The position numbers and the translations under genes were made by a program. Positions 15,700 through 22,425 of a stretch of 29,369 nt of DNA are shown here, piece after piece. Source of the DNA: an uncultured Christensenellaceae bacterium (GTDB lineage: Bacteria; Bacillota; Clostridia; Christensenellales; Borkfalkiaceae); assembly GCA_910587365.1 (NCBI GenBank), contig CAJUKJ010000019.1, forward strand, positions 1-29,369. The letters run 5' to 3'. The notes beneath the pieces were generated by a model, which was not told where the DNA came from, did no database searches, and saw only the letters and a list, made by a program, of their open reading frames with translations. Position 1 is the first letter of the stretch; each line of letters begins with the position of its first letter.

Positions 15700-16068
15700 T
15701 TAAGCTCCCTTTTTTATATTAACGGCTATCACGCCCGATATTCCGCCCGCAACTATACCGAGAAGTATTTCGATTGCGAATTTCCAGCTTATGGAAAGCG
15801 ATTGTGCAATAAGACCGTATAATAGATACGTTATGATTACGGCTATAAGTCCGTGGATTAATCCTTTTACAAGTCCCTTATCCCCGCGGATGAATATAAG
15901 ACCTCCCGCCGCTATCGATATAATTTTGAACACCTGGTTTACGGGTTTGACCGCCGCTGTGGAAAGCGAGAAAAGCTGGATTATAAGCGTGAATGCCAAA
16001 ACGAACACAAGCGAAATTACCACTGCCGCCGCTGCCGCCATTATAACCTGAAAAATATTTTTGCGCAT
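15700..16068 (-). CDS. TIGR04086-type small membrane protein
   Basis: A 122-residue protein with four hydrophobic segments (about 8-33, 46-60, 68-90 and 95-115), the typical size and topology of the TIGR04086/YrzE family. Function is unknown; the family is regularly found just upstream of scfA in Clostridia, as here, which is the main reason for the call. Start ATG 16068 has a GGAGG Shine-Dalgarno, which is the 3' arm of a hairpin (16077-16098) and so may be hidden in the mRNA. A role connected with SCIFF or with membrane protein insertion (yajC is upstream) is conjecture. Confidence 0.85.
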   Translation of the reverse strand: MRKNIFQVIMAAAAAVVISLVFVLAFTLIIQLFSLSTAAVKPVNQVFKIISIAAGGLIFIRGDKGLVKGLIHGLIAVIITYLLYGLIAQSLSISWKFAIEILLGIVAGGISGVIAVNIKKGA

Positions 16069-16098
16069 AAAAAAACCTCCGCTTTAATGTATGCGGAG
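16069..16098 (-). promoter_or_regulatory. Hairpin hiding the Shine-Dalgarno of the TIGR04086 gene
   Basis: On the minus strand CTCCGC (16098-16093), a ten-base loop and GCGGAG (16082-16077) are followed by GTTTTTTT and then the ATG at 16068. The 3' arm is the Shine-Dalgarno itself, and stem plus U-run together look like an intrinsic terminator overlapping the ribosome site. This could attenuate transcription and translation after yajC. Confidence 0.7.
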
Positions 16099-16111
16099 AT
16101 TTTGCTTTTTA

Positions 16112-16573
16112 TTATTTGTTTTCCTCTTCTGCGGGAAGTTCTTTTACTTCTTCCTTTTCAACTTCCTTTTCAACGCTATTTTCGGCCGATGTTTCAGCCT
16201 CGGTTTCTTTGGTATTTTTATCGGACTTTTCTTCCTTTTCGGCTACTGCATCGGTCTGGTAAATCGCCTGCTTATCAAACTTAATGAAGCATTTGCCCGA
16301 CAGCTCGGTACCCGTTTCAAGGACGAAAGTGTTTTCTTCGGAATCAACTTCAACTACAATTCCGCATATACCGCCGATAGTTTTAACTTTATTGCCGGGT
16401 TTGACGGAATCAATAAGTTTTTTTGACTCTTCTTCCTGCTTTTTACGGTTACGCGAAGAGAAAATGAACATACCTATTATCGCAACGATAAGCACGCCGA
16501 GAATAACGTATGTGGCAATCTGTCCGCCCTTATTGGTAGTTTCCGCTGCCGCATCAAGTAGCAAATTTAACAT
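16112..16573 (-). CDS. yajC: Preprotein translocase accessory subunit YajC
   Basis: YajC associates with SecDF and YidC in the Sec holotranslocon. The 153-residue protein has a short N-terminus, one helix (about 19-40), a positive stop (SRNRKKQEEE) and the conserved core DSVKPGNKVKTIGGICGIVVEVD. The core ends near residue 100; beyond it lies an unusual acidic, lysine/glutamate-rich low-complexity tail of about 45 residues (EKEVEKEEVKELPAEEENK at the end), which makes it longer than the usual 85-110 residues. Its promoter is at 16607-16635. It lies upstream of the TIGR04086 gene, with secDF further downstream. Confidence 0.93.
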   Translation of the reverse strand: MLNLLLDAAAETTNKGGQIATYVILGVLIVAIIGMFIFSSRNRKKQEEESKKLIDSVKPGNKVKTIGGICGIVVEVDSEENTFVLETGTELSGKCFIKFDKQAIYQTDAVAEKEEKSDKNTKETEAETSAENSVEKEVEKEEVKELPAEEENK

Positions 16574-16606
16574 TTTAATATCTCCAAAAATTTATTTAAC
16601 AAATTA

Positions 16607-16635
16607 ACTATAAAGGTTTTTACGTGTTTTTGCAA
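16607..16635 (-). promoter_or_regulatory. yajC promoter
   Basis: TTGCAA (16635-16630), a 17-base spacer and TATAGT (16612-16607). Start predicted near 16600, about 27 bases before yajC. No terminator hairpin is visible between tgt and this promoter. Confidence 0.7.
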
Positions 16636-16675
16636 GCGTTTTTTTTAATTAAAAACCGATTACACTAAACTTTCA

Positions 16676-17794
16676 CTATATTTTACCGTATTTTGCGTAA
16701 AACTCCCTTGCAAAGTCCGTAAGACTGTCCGCAAATATCGCTTCGCGCATATCGCGCATAAGCTTGTGTAAAAAAGTTATATTGTGCAGACTGAGAAGCA
16801 TTGACGAAAGCATTTCGTTTACGTTTATAAGATGTCTTACATACGCCTTTGTATAGTTTTTGCAACAGTAGCAACCGCATTCGTCGTCCAAAGCGGAAAA
16901 GTCCTCGCGGTATATTCCGTTGCGGGCAACTATTTTGCCTTTTGAGGTAAACGCCGTGCCGTTGCGGGCAACGCGGGTTGCAAGCACGCAGTCAAACATA
17001 TCCACACCGCGCATAACGCCTTCGATAAGACAGTCCGGACTGCCTACGCCCATAAGATAGCGGGGAACGCCTTCGGGGAGTTCGGGGCGCATAAGCTCTA
17101 ATATTTCATACATTCTCTGCTTTGGTTCGCCTACCGAAAGTCCGCCTATTGCAATACCTTCGGTTGCGTGGGGCTTTGCGCGGCGCAAGCTTTCCATACG
17201 AAGGTCATCGTATATATTACCCTGTACAATGGGGAAAAGTGCCTGGTCGTCGCGCGTCTTTGCGTCAAGACAGCGTTTCAGCCAACCGTCCGTTCTTTCC
17301 ATTGCGATTTCTGCCTGTGCGTGGGTAAAACCTATTTCGCTGCACTGGTCGAACTGCATTATTATATCCGCACCGAGGTTTTCTTCAATTGCTATAACCT
17401 TTTCGGGGGTAAACAGGTGTTTTGACCCGTCTATATGCGAATTAAAATATACCCCTTCGTCCTTGATTTTATTCAGTTTTGTAAGGGAAAATACCTGAAA
17501 TCCGCCGCTATCCGTTAAAATGGGACCGTCCCAGTTCATAAACTTATGCAGACCTCCCGCCTTTTTGACAAGCTCGTCGCCCGGGCGGAGATATAAATGA
17601 TAGGTATTTGAAAGAATTATGCTTGAACCCGCTTCCTTTAAGTCACGCGGGTACACGCCCTTGACGGTTGCCTGTGTGCCTACGGGCATATATACAGGCG
17701 TCAATATATCGCCGTGCGGAGTATGAAAAACCCCTGCGCGCGCACCTGTATGTTTATCGATATGTTGTATTTCGTATGAAAAATTTTTAGCCAT
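16676..17794 (-). CDS. tgt: tRNA-guanine transglycosylase, bacterial (queuosine)
   Basis: Exchanges the wobble guanine of GUN-anticodon tRNAs for preQ1 in queuosine synthesis. The 372-residue protein has PVYMPVGTQATVKGV, SNTYHLYLRPG, the active-site LTDSGGFQVFSL (D95), GGLSVGEPKQRM, the nucleophile region GVDMFDCVLATRVARNG and the zinc site CGCYCCKNY plus the histidine of SLHNITF. The start MAKNFSYEIQ matches the family N-terminus; a longer frame to 17932 would add low-quality sequence from the intergenic repeat. No Shine-Dalgarno precedes the ATG, only an A/T-rich run. queA lies 167 bases upstream, separated by repeat copy B. Confidence 0.96.
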   Translation of the reverse strand: MAKNFSYEIQHIDKHTGARAGVFHTPHGDILTPVYMPVGTQATVKGVYPRDLKEAGSSIILSNTYHLYLRPGDELVKKAGGLHKFMNWDGPILTDSGGFQVFSLTKLNKIKDEGVYFNSHIDGSKHLFTPEKVIAIEENLGADIIMQFDQCSEIGFTHAQAEIAMERTDGWLKRCLDAKTRDDQALFPIVQGNIYDDLRMESLRRAKPHATEGIAIGGLSVGEPKQRMYEILELMRPELPEGVPRYLMGVGSPDCLIEGVMRGVDMFDCVLATRVARNGTAFTSKGKIVARNGIYREDFSALDDECGCYCCKNYTKAYVRHLINVNEMLSSMLLSLHNITFLHKLMRDMREAIFADSLTDFAREFYAKYGKI

Positions 17795-17864
17795 AATTTT
17801 ATTTATATATATATTGTATTTTACGTCCCGCATTTGCACGGGAAGCAGGATGAGGATTGGAGAA

Positions 17865-17965
17865 GCAAGCAAGACAAGGCGAACGCGGCTTTGACCGCAG
17901 GGAGTGTACATAGACGTACATGGCCAAGGCAAAACGCAAGTTCAACGCAGTATTGCGCCGCTTAT
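17865..17965. repeat. Dispersed intergenic repeat, family 2, copy B
   Basis: Aligns with 1678-1777 in the same orientation (blocks CAAGCAAGAC, GGGAGTGTACA, AGTATTGCG). The shared hairpin is TGTAC (17905-17909) with GTACA (17916-17920), the same six-base loop length as in copy A and compensated base changes. A second hairpin, GCGG/CCGC, lies at 17885-17898. Its end reaches the queA stop codon. Confidence 0.55.
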
Positions 17966-18987
17966 ACAATCATCATCGCGTCGCCGAAAGAGAAAAACCT
18001 ATACCCCTCATCAACAGCAGTATTATATAATGAAAGAACTTGTTCCCTGCCGGTCATTGCCGCGACGAGCATTATCAACGTGCTTTCGGGCAAATGGAAA
18101 TTGGTAATTAAAGCGTCTACGCACTTGAATTTATAGGGCGGATATATGAATATTTCGGTATTACCGTGACAAGGTCTAACGAAACCGTTTTCGTCGGCTA
18201 CGCTTTCAAGAGTCCTTACGGACGTCGTGCCGACGGCGATAATTCTTCTTCCCTCGCGCTTGGCGCGGTTGATTGTTTCCGCGGCTTTTTCATCCACTTC
18301 GTAATATTCCGAGTGCATTTTGTGTTCGGTTATTATATCTTCCTTTACTGGTCGGAAAGTTCCGAGACCGACGTGCAGAAGCACTTCGGCGATTTCAACG
18401 CCCTTTTCGCGTAAAGACTTTAACAGCTCGGGAGTGAAATGAAGCCCCGCCGTGGGAGCGGCTGCCGAGCCGTCCGTCTTGGCGTAAACCGTCTGGTAGC
18501 GGCTTTTATCCTTTAATTTTTGCTTGATATACGGCGGAAGGGGCATATTGCCTATGCGGTCTAAAATTTCCTCAAATACGCCGTCGTATTCAAATTTTAC
18601 TATACGCTCGCCCGAGTCGGTTATATCTTCTACGGTAAACGAAAGCTCTTCCGAAACTGTAAGCTTTTTGCCGCGGGTGCATTTTTTACCGGGTTTTACA
18701 AGAACTTCCCATTTGTCCCTGTCAAGCCGCTTTAACAGAAGAACTTCCACCGCACCGCCGTTTGCCGTATGCGCATACATACGCGCGGGAAGCACCTTTG
18801 TATTGTTGACGACGAGAACGTCGCCCGCATTTAAATACTGCGCTACGTCGCGGAATACTTTATGTTCGGTTTTGCCCGTATTTCTGTCGTATACTAAAAG
18901 GCGCGAGCTATCCCTCGGTTCGACGGGGGTCTGTGCTATAAGCTCTTCGGGTAAATCGTAATAAAAATCTTTTTTGTAAAATTTCAT
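17962..18987 (-). CDS. queA: S-adenosylmethionine:tRNA ribosyltransferase-isomerase
   Basis: Transfers and isomerises the ribose of SAM onto preQ1 in tRNA, giving epoxyqueuosine; it acts after Tgt. A 341-residue protein with YDLPEELIAQTPVEPRDSSRLLVYDR, VVNNTKVLPARMYA, GSAAAPTAGLHFTPELL, VLLHVGLGTFRPV, HSEYYEV, VGTTSVRTLES and FIYPPYKFKCVDALITNFHLPES, all family hallmarks, and full length. The start is ATG 18987, one base after the ruvB stop; a frame extended to TTG 19002 overlaps ruvB and lacks support. The C-terminal GDAMMIV ends where repeat copy B begins. Confidence 0.97.
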   Translation of the reverse strand: MKFYKKDFYYDLPEELIAQTPVEPRDSSRLLVYDRNTGKTEHKVFRDVAQYLNAGDVLVVNNTKVLPARMYAHTANGGAVEVLLLKRLDRDKWEVLVKPGKKCTRGKKLTVSEELSFTVEDITDSGERIVKFEYDGVFEEILDRIGNMPLPPYIKQKLKDKSRYQTVYAKTDGSAAAPTAGLHFTPELLKSLREKGVEIAEVLLHVGLGTFRPVKEDIITEHKMHSEYYEVDEKAAETINRAKREGRRIIAVGTTSVRTLESVADENGFVRPCHGNTEIFIYPPYKFKCVDALITNFHLPESTLIMLVAAMTGREQVLSLYNTAVDEGYRFFSFGDAMMIV

Positions 18988-18988
18988 T

Positions 18989-20053
18989 TTAATCTTTATC
19001 AAACATAGAAAGCTGGGATTTTTGTCTTTCCGTCATAGTATAACCCAAATGCTCGTAACCGCCGCGGAGAATTACCCTGCCGCGCGGAGTGCGGGCAATA
19101 AAACCAAGCTGTAACAGGTACGGCTCGTATACGTCCTCTATCGTACCCGCGTCCTCGTTTATGGTTGCGGCAAGCGTTTCAAGCCCGACGGGTTTTCCGT
19201 CAAATTTTTCTATCATTGCGCGGAGAAGTCCCCTGTCTATTTCGTCAAGACCGAGTTCGTCAATCTCCATTTTACCGAGCGCGAACCTTGCGTCGGCAAC
19301 GGTTACGGAAGAATTACCGTTGACGGTTGAAAAGTCGCGCACTCTCTTTAAAAGGCGGTTGGCAATACGGGGAGTTCCGCGCGAACGGCGGGCAATTTCA
19401 GCCGCCGCGTCCCCATCCGCCGCTATACCCAAAGTCTTTGCGCTGCGGGTAACTATTTCTTTCAGTTCTTCGGGAGTGTACATTTCAAGACGGCAGATAA
19501 TGCCGAACCTGTCGCGCAAGGGGTTTGCAATCATTCCAGCACGCGTAGTTGCGCCTATAAGCGTAAACTTTTTTAAAGAAAAGCGGATATTCCTTGCGCT
19601 GGGACCCTTGCCAACAATTATATCGAGGGCGTAATCCTCCATTGCGGAATATAAAATTTCTTCTACGGAGTGGTTTAAACGGTGGATTTCGTCTATGAAC
19701 AGAACGTCGCCGTCGTTGAGGTTTGTAAGTATTGCCGCCAAATCGCCGCTTCTTTCGATTGCGGGCGCGCTCGTCATTTTAAGCTGACCGCCCATTTCGT
19801 TTGCGATAATGTGCGCAAGCGTGGTTTTACCGAGACCGGGCGCGCCGTATAAAAGGACATGCTCTAACACCTCGCCCCTCGTTTTTGCGGCGTTCATATA
19901 TACCTTTAAATTTTCCTTGACTTTGCTTTGTCCGACGTAGGCTTCCAAAGTCTTGGGACGCAGAACGTTTTCCTCAACGTCGTATTCGCCCTTCGTGCTT
20001 TTTACAAGCCTGTTGCCGTCTTCTTCAAATTCGTCTTCTTCGTCAAAAAACAT
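18989..20053 (-). CDS. ruvB: Holliday junction branch migration helicase RuvB
   Basis: AAA+ motor that drives branch migration with RuvA. A 354-residue protein with Walker A GAPGLGKT (70-77), Walker B VLFIDEIH (117-124), sensor/arginine-finger region GATTRAGMIANPLRDRFG, and a C-terminal winged-helix domain with GLETLAATINEDAGTIEDVYEPYL. The N-terminal 25 residues are unusually acidic (FFDEEDEFEEDG). The start ATG follows AAGGA. It is 38 bases after ruvA and one base before queA, in a ruvC-ruvA-ruvB-queA-tgt set. Confidence 0.97.
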   Translation of the reverse strand: MFFDEEDEFEEDGNRLVKSTKGEYDVEENVLRPKTLEAYVGQSKVKENLKVYMNAAKTRGEVLEHVLLYGAPGLGKTTLAHIIANEMGGQLKMTSAPAIERSGDLAAILTNLNDGDVLFIDEIHRLNHSVEEILYSAMEDYALDIIVGKGPSARNIRFSLKKFTLIGATTRAGMIANPLRDRFGIICRLEMYTPEELKEIVTRSAKTLGIAADGDAAAEIARRSRGTPRIANRLLKRVRDFSTVNGNSSVTVADARFALGKMEIDELGLDEIDRGLLRAMIEKFDGKPVGLETLAATINEDAGTIEDVYEPYLLQLGFIARTPRGRVILRGGYEHLGYTMTERQKSQLSMFDKD

Positions 20054-20091
20054 AAATTTTTCCTTATTAAAAAAGGCAGTCCTTCCTTAAT

Positions 20092-20685
20092 TTACATTCC
20101 TTTAAGTGCAACCATAATGATTTCTTCAACCGAGGTTGCTCCGTTTGAACGGGCGCGCGCAATCGCCTTTTCGCTTTCCGCACGGGAAAAGCCCAAGGTC
20201 ATTAACGCAACCACCGCGTCCTCGTCGCCGCTTGAAGCAGAAGGCAAAGCAACGCCCCCGCCCGAAGAAGGCGCGCCAGCATTTAACGATACCTTTTCGC
20301 GAAGCTCTAAAATAATGCGTTCCGCCGTCTTTTTACCCAAGCCCTTGATTGCGGATAAACGCTTTACGTCCGACGTCGCGATTGCCGCGGCAAGCTCGCT
20401 TACGTTCATACCCGAAAGCACGGTTATACCCATTTTGGGTCCTACGCCCGAAACGGAAATAAGCTTTAAAAACATATTCTTTTCATCAATCGACGAAAAA
20501 CCGTAAAGCGCGGTTCCGTTTTCGCTTACTTGCAAATATGTGTACAGCTCCCCCTCTTTCTTGCCCGAAAGCATAGAAAAAGCAGAATACGAACACGCAA
20601 CTTCAAAACCTATACCCGAAGCCGTTTCGATTAAAGCGCATTCGGGCGTTAAATTTAATATTTTTCCTTTAATATAACCTATCAT
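20092..20685 (-). CDS. ruvA: Holliday junction DNA-binding protein RuvA
   Basis: Tetrameric junction-binding partner of RuvB. The 197-residue protein has an N-terminal OB-fold (MIGYIKGKI to about 63), a helix-hairpin-helix domain (ISVSGVGPKMGITVLSG and IKGLGKKTAERIILELREK) and, after a glycine/serine linker near 137-150, a C-terminal RuvB-binding domain with ALMTLGFSRAESEKAI. Family length. Shine-Dalgarno GGGAG lies next to repeat copy E3, which separates ruvA from ruvC by over 200 bases, unusual for genes that are often adjacent. Confidence 0.97.
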   Translation of the reverse strand: MIGYIKGKILNLTPECALIETASGIGFEVACSYSAFSMLSGKKEGELYTYLQVSENGTALYGFSSIDEKNMFLKLISVSGVGPKMGITVLSGMNVSELAAAIATSDVKRLSAIKGLGKKTAERIILELREKVSLNAGAPSSGGGVALPSASSGDEDAVVALMTLGFSRAESEKAIARARSNGATSVEEIIMVALKGM

Positions 20686-20697
20686 AAATTTCTCCCT

Positions 20698-20870
20698 TCA
20701 CGAAATTTTGTTTCTATTCTGCGAACAAAATTTCCGTGATTTGAAAGGCTCTGCCCTTCTTGGTGCAATTTTAAGGGCAAACTTATTATATAATTGCACT
20801 AATTTAATCCGCTAAGGCGAAAGTCTTCGCAAATTGAGTCTGCTCGACAAAAACGCGGTTTTTGTCGGCA
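20698..20870 (+). repeat. Structured intergenic repeat, family 1, copy E3
   Basis: First hairpin 20698-20739: TCACG/CGTGA with AAATTTTGTT/AACAAAATTT, loop containing ATTCTGCG. Short hairpin AAGGC/GCCCTT. Long-range stem GTGCAATT (20763-20770) with AATTGCAC (20792-20799). GCGAA/TTCGC at 20817-20830. Terminal stem CGACAAAAAC/GTTTTTGTCG (20845-20867). AAGGGCA at 20773-20779 can pair with TGCCCTT at 20752-20758, an alternative to the short hairpin. Located inside the ruvC-ruvA gap, opposite strand. Confidence 0.85.
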
Positions 20871-20900
20871 ACAAAATTATTAATAGTATAAAATCAAAAA

Positions 20901-21398
20901 TCAGTTAATACCGAAAAGTTTTCCGAACCGTGAAGTGTGGGCGTGGCACAAAGCTACCGCCAGGGCGTCCGCCGCGTCGTCGGGACGGGGGATTTTTTTA
21001 AGATGCAGAAGGGAAGTTACAACATGCATCATCTGAACCTTATCCGCTTTGCCGTAACCCGTCAGGGACTGTTTTATCTGGTTGGGAGTATATTCGTAAA
21101 GCTTTCCGCAGTACTTTATGCACGTTAAAAGCATTACCCCCCTTGCGTGTGCGACGGGAATACCCGTAGTTATGTTTTTTGAAAAGAAAAGTTCTTCCAC
21201 CGCTATTTCTTCGGGCTTGTACTTGTCGAGAATTTTATTTATTCCCTCTTCCAGCATTGCAAGCCTTACGGGCAGGCTTTCATCCTTGGGGGTAAGCACC
21301 ACGCCGTAATCTACGGGGAGGACGTTATCGTTTTTCAGTTTTTCAATAACTCCGTAGCCCATAGTCGCAAGCCCGGGGTCAAGACCAAGAATAATCAT
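20901..21398 (-). CDS. ruvC: Crossover junction endodeoxyribonuclease RuvC
   Basis: Resolves Holliday junctions by paired nicks. A 165-residue RNase H-fold nuclease with acidic residues D7 (GLDPGLATMGYG), E68/E69 (VEELFF) and D141/D144 (PDDAADALAVALCHAH), the complete catalytic set. The start ATG has only a GTGAGAG directly upstream, partly built from the first hairpin of repeat copy E4, so translation initiation may be weak or depend on that structure. It begins a ruvC-ruvA-ruvB-queA-tgt transcription unit with a very long leader. Confidence 0.96.
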   Translation of the reverse strand: MIILGLDPGLATMGYGVIEKLKNDNVLPVDYGVVLTPKDESLPVRLAMLEEGINKILDKYKPEEIAVEELFFSKNITTGIPVAHARGVMLLTCIKYCGKLYEYTPNQIKQSLTGYGKADKVQMMHVVTSLLHLKKIPRPDDAADALAVALCHAHTSRFGKLFGIN

Positions 21399-21401
21399 CT
21401 C

Positions 21402-21577
21402 TCACAAAAATTTACTTCTATTCTGCGAAGTAAATTTTTCGTGAATTGAGGGCTTCTCGCCCTATTTGCGCAATAATAAAGGCAAACTTATTATATAATT
21501 GCGCAAATTCACCTCGCCGAGGTCGAAGTATCGACAAATTGGGTCTGCCTGACAAAAACGCGGTTTTTGTCAGCATC
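21402..21577 (+). repeat. Structured intergenic repeat, family 1, copy E4
   Basis: First hairpin 21402-21444: TCAC/GTGA with AAAATTTACTT/AAGTAAATTTT and conserved loop CTATTCTGCG. Short hairpin GGGC/GCCC. Long-range stem TTTGCGCAAT (21465-21474) with ATTGCGCAAA (21498-21507). GTCGA/TCGAC (21522-21535). Terminal stem CTGACAAAAAC/GTTTTTGTCAG (21549-21573). It ends 20 bases before copy E5 and starts three bases from the ruvC ATG. Confidence 0.85.
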
Positions 21578-21596
21578 GTTACTTAATTTATATTCT

Positions 21597-21786
21597 TCAC
21601 GAAAAAACATTTGCATTCTGCGAAATGTTTTTTTCTGTGATTTGAAAGGCGTTTGAGAAATTTGTCCTCGCCCTTTCTTAGTGCAATTTTAAGGGCAGAC
21701 TTATTATAATTGCACTAATTCAATCCGCTAAGGCGAAACTTTCGCAAATTGGGTCTGCCTGACAAAAATCGCGGTTTTTGTCGGCA
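21597..21786 (+). repeat. Structured intergenic repeat, family 1, copy E5
   Basis: First hairpin 21597-21640: TCAC/GTGA with AAAAAACATTT/AAATGTTTTTT and loop GCATTCTGCG. AAAGGC and GCCCTTT flank a longer loop than in other copies. Long-range stem TTAGTGCAATT (21678-21688) with AATTGCACTAA (21708-21718), 11 perfect pairs. GCGAA/TTCGC (21733-21745). Terminal stem TGCC-GACAAAAA with TTTTTGTC-GGCA. Tandem with E4 in the leader of ruvC. Confidence 0.85.
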
Positions 21787-21826
21787 ACGTTTATTTTTTT
21801 TACGTGCGCTGTATTTTATTAATTAT

Positions 21827-21855
21827 ATTGTAAAGGAAAGTTGTGCATAAGTCAA
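21827..21855 (-). promoter_or_regulatory. ruvC operon promoter
   Basis: TTGACT (21855-21850), a 17-base spacer and TACAAT (21832-21827). If used, the ruvC transcript carries a leader of about 420 bases containing the complements of repeats E5 and E4. It is divergent from the marR promoter 60 bases away. Confidence 0.75.
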
Positions 21856-21889
21856 CCTAATTAAATTGCAGGGGTAAATATTTTAAATT

Positions 21890-21911
21890 ATTTGTTGATT
21901 TGTCAACAAAT
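21890..21911 (+). promoter_or_regulatory. Palindromic operator upstream of marR
   Basis: ATTTGTTGA, four bases, TCAACAAAT: a perfect 9-bp inverted repeat ending four bases before the marR -35 box. A partly overlapping near-palindrome (TGTCAA..TTGACA) runs on through the -35 itself. Size and position suit a MarR-family dimer, so autorepression is likely, and the site also lies upstream of the divergent ruvC promoter. Confidence 0.75.
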
Positions 21912-21915
21912 TTGT

Positions 21916-21944
21916 TTGACATAACGCATAGAATATTTTATAAT
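21916..21944 (+). promoter_or_regulatory. marR-degV-hydrolase operon promoter
   Basis: A full consensus TTGACA (21916-21921), 17-base spacer, TATAAT (21939-21944). Start predicted near 21951, about 28 bases before marR. Such a strong promoter next to a palindrome fits one that is held off by a repressor. Confidence 0.92.
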
Positions 21945-21978
21945 TGCGCTGTCGATAAATCAACCATTGAGGATTTGT

Positions 21979-22425
21979 ATGGAAAATATTTTTGAAAACT
22001 TTACAATTAACATCTTAAAGCTTAACAAGCTGGTTCAGAAAATTAAGAATTACGAGATGCGTGAATACGATTTGAAGACTATACACGTTATGTGCGCGTA
22101 CTTTCTTTACCACTATCCCCAAGGGCTTACCGCAAGCGAGCTTGTAAGGCTTACGCTTGAAGATAAAGCCGCTATTTCACGTGCGCTTAAAACTATGCAG
22201 GACAAAGGCTTTATCCAATACGACAACAATAAGTACAACGCGCCTATCCAGCTTACGGACGACGGCAGAAAGCTTGCCTTAGCTATTGGCGACAAGGCGG
22301 AACGCGCGGTTAAGGCGGGCAGCGCGGATATGACCGACGAGGAACGAATTTTCTTTTATAAAAATCTTTCGTCAATAGCAGACCAGCTTGAAGAATATTA
22401 TTGCCGCCTTATAAATGGAGTTTAA
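21979..22425 (+). CDS. MarR-family transcriptional regulator
   Basis: A 148-residue winged-helix regulator. After an N-terminal dimerisation helix (LNKLVQKIKNYEMREYDLK) comes the DNA-binding part: GLTASELVRLTLEDKAAISRALKTMQDKGFIQYD, then the wing YNAPIQLTDDGRKLA, and C-terminal dimer helices. The start is ATG 21979 with GAGG six bases upstream; a TTG 12 bases earlier is unlikely. It opens a plus-strand operon: its stop touches the degV start (TAA-ATG). A palindrome just upstream is its probable operator. Because DegV proteins bind fatty acids, a FabT-like lipid-sensing role is possible, but the operator is not the FabT box and the ligand is unknown. Confidence 0.92.
   Translation: MENIFENFTINILKLNKLVQKIKNYEMREYDLKTIHVMCAYFLYHYPQGLTASELVRLTLEDKAAISRALKTMQDKGFIQYDNNKYNAPIQLTDDGRKLALAIGDKAERAVKAGSADMTDEERIFFYKNLSSIADQLEEYYCRLINGV

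Noticed and set aside
17795..17932. N-terminal extension of Tgt by about 46 codons
   Set aside because: The extra residues come from repeat copy B and an A/T-rich spacer, while MAKNFSYEIQ matches the normal family start.
21280..21310. TATAAT-like sequence inside each family 1 repeat as an internal promoter
   Set aside because: ATTATATAAT is palindromic and recurs in the repeats, but no -35 box stands at 16-18 bases on either strand in the copies inspected.
20698..21786. CRISPR array or simple terminators as explanation of the repeats
   Set aside because: Copies are about 175-190 bp, diverged, unevenly spaced and multi-stemmed; there are no short identical repeats with spacers, no cas genes, and no U-tract after the first hairpin.
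20698..21786. HEARO/omega-type RNA or an IS200/IS605-derived MITE as identity of the repeats
   Set aside because: Hairpins near both ends and multi-copy nature are compatible, but no IscB/TnpB/TnpA gene is present and I cannot match conserved cores by eye, so no such name is given.
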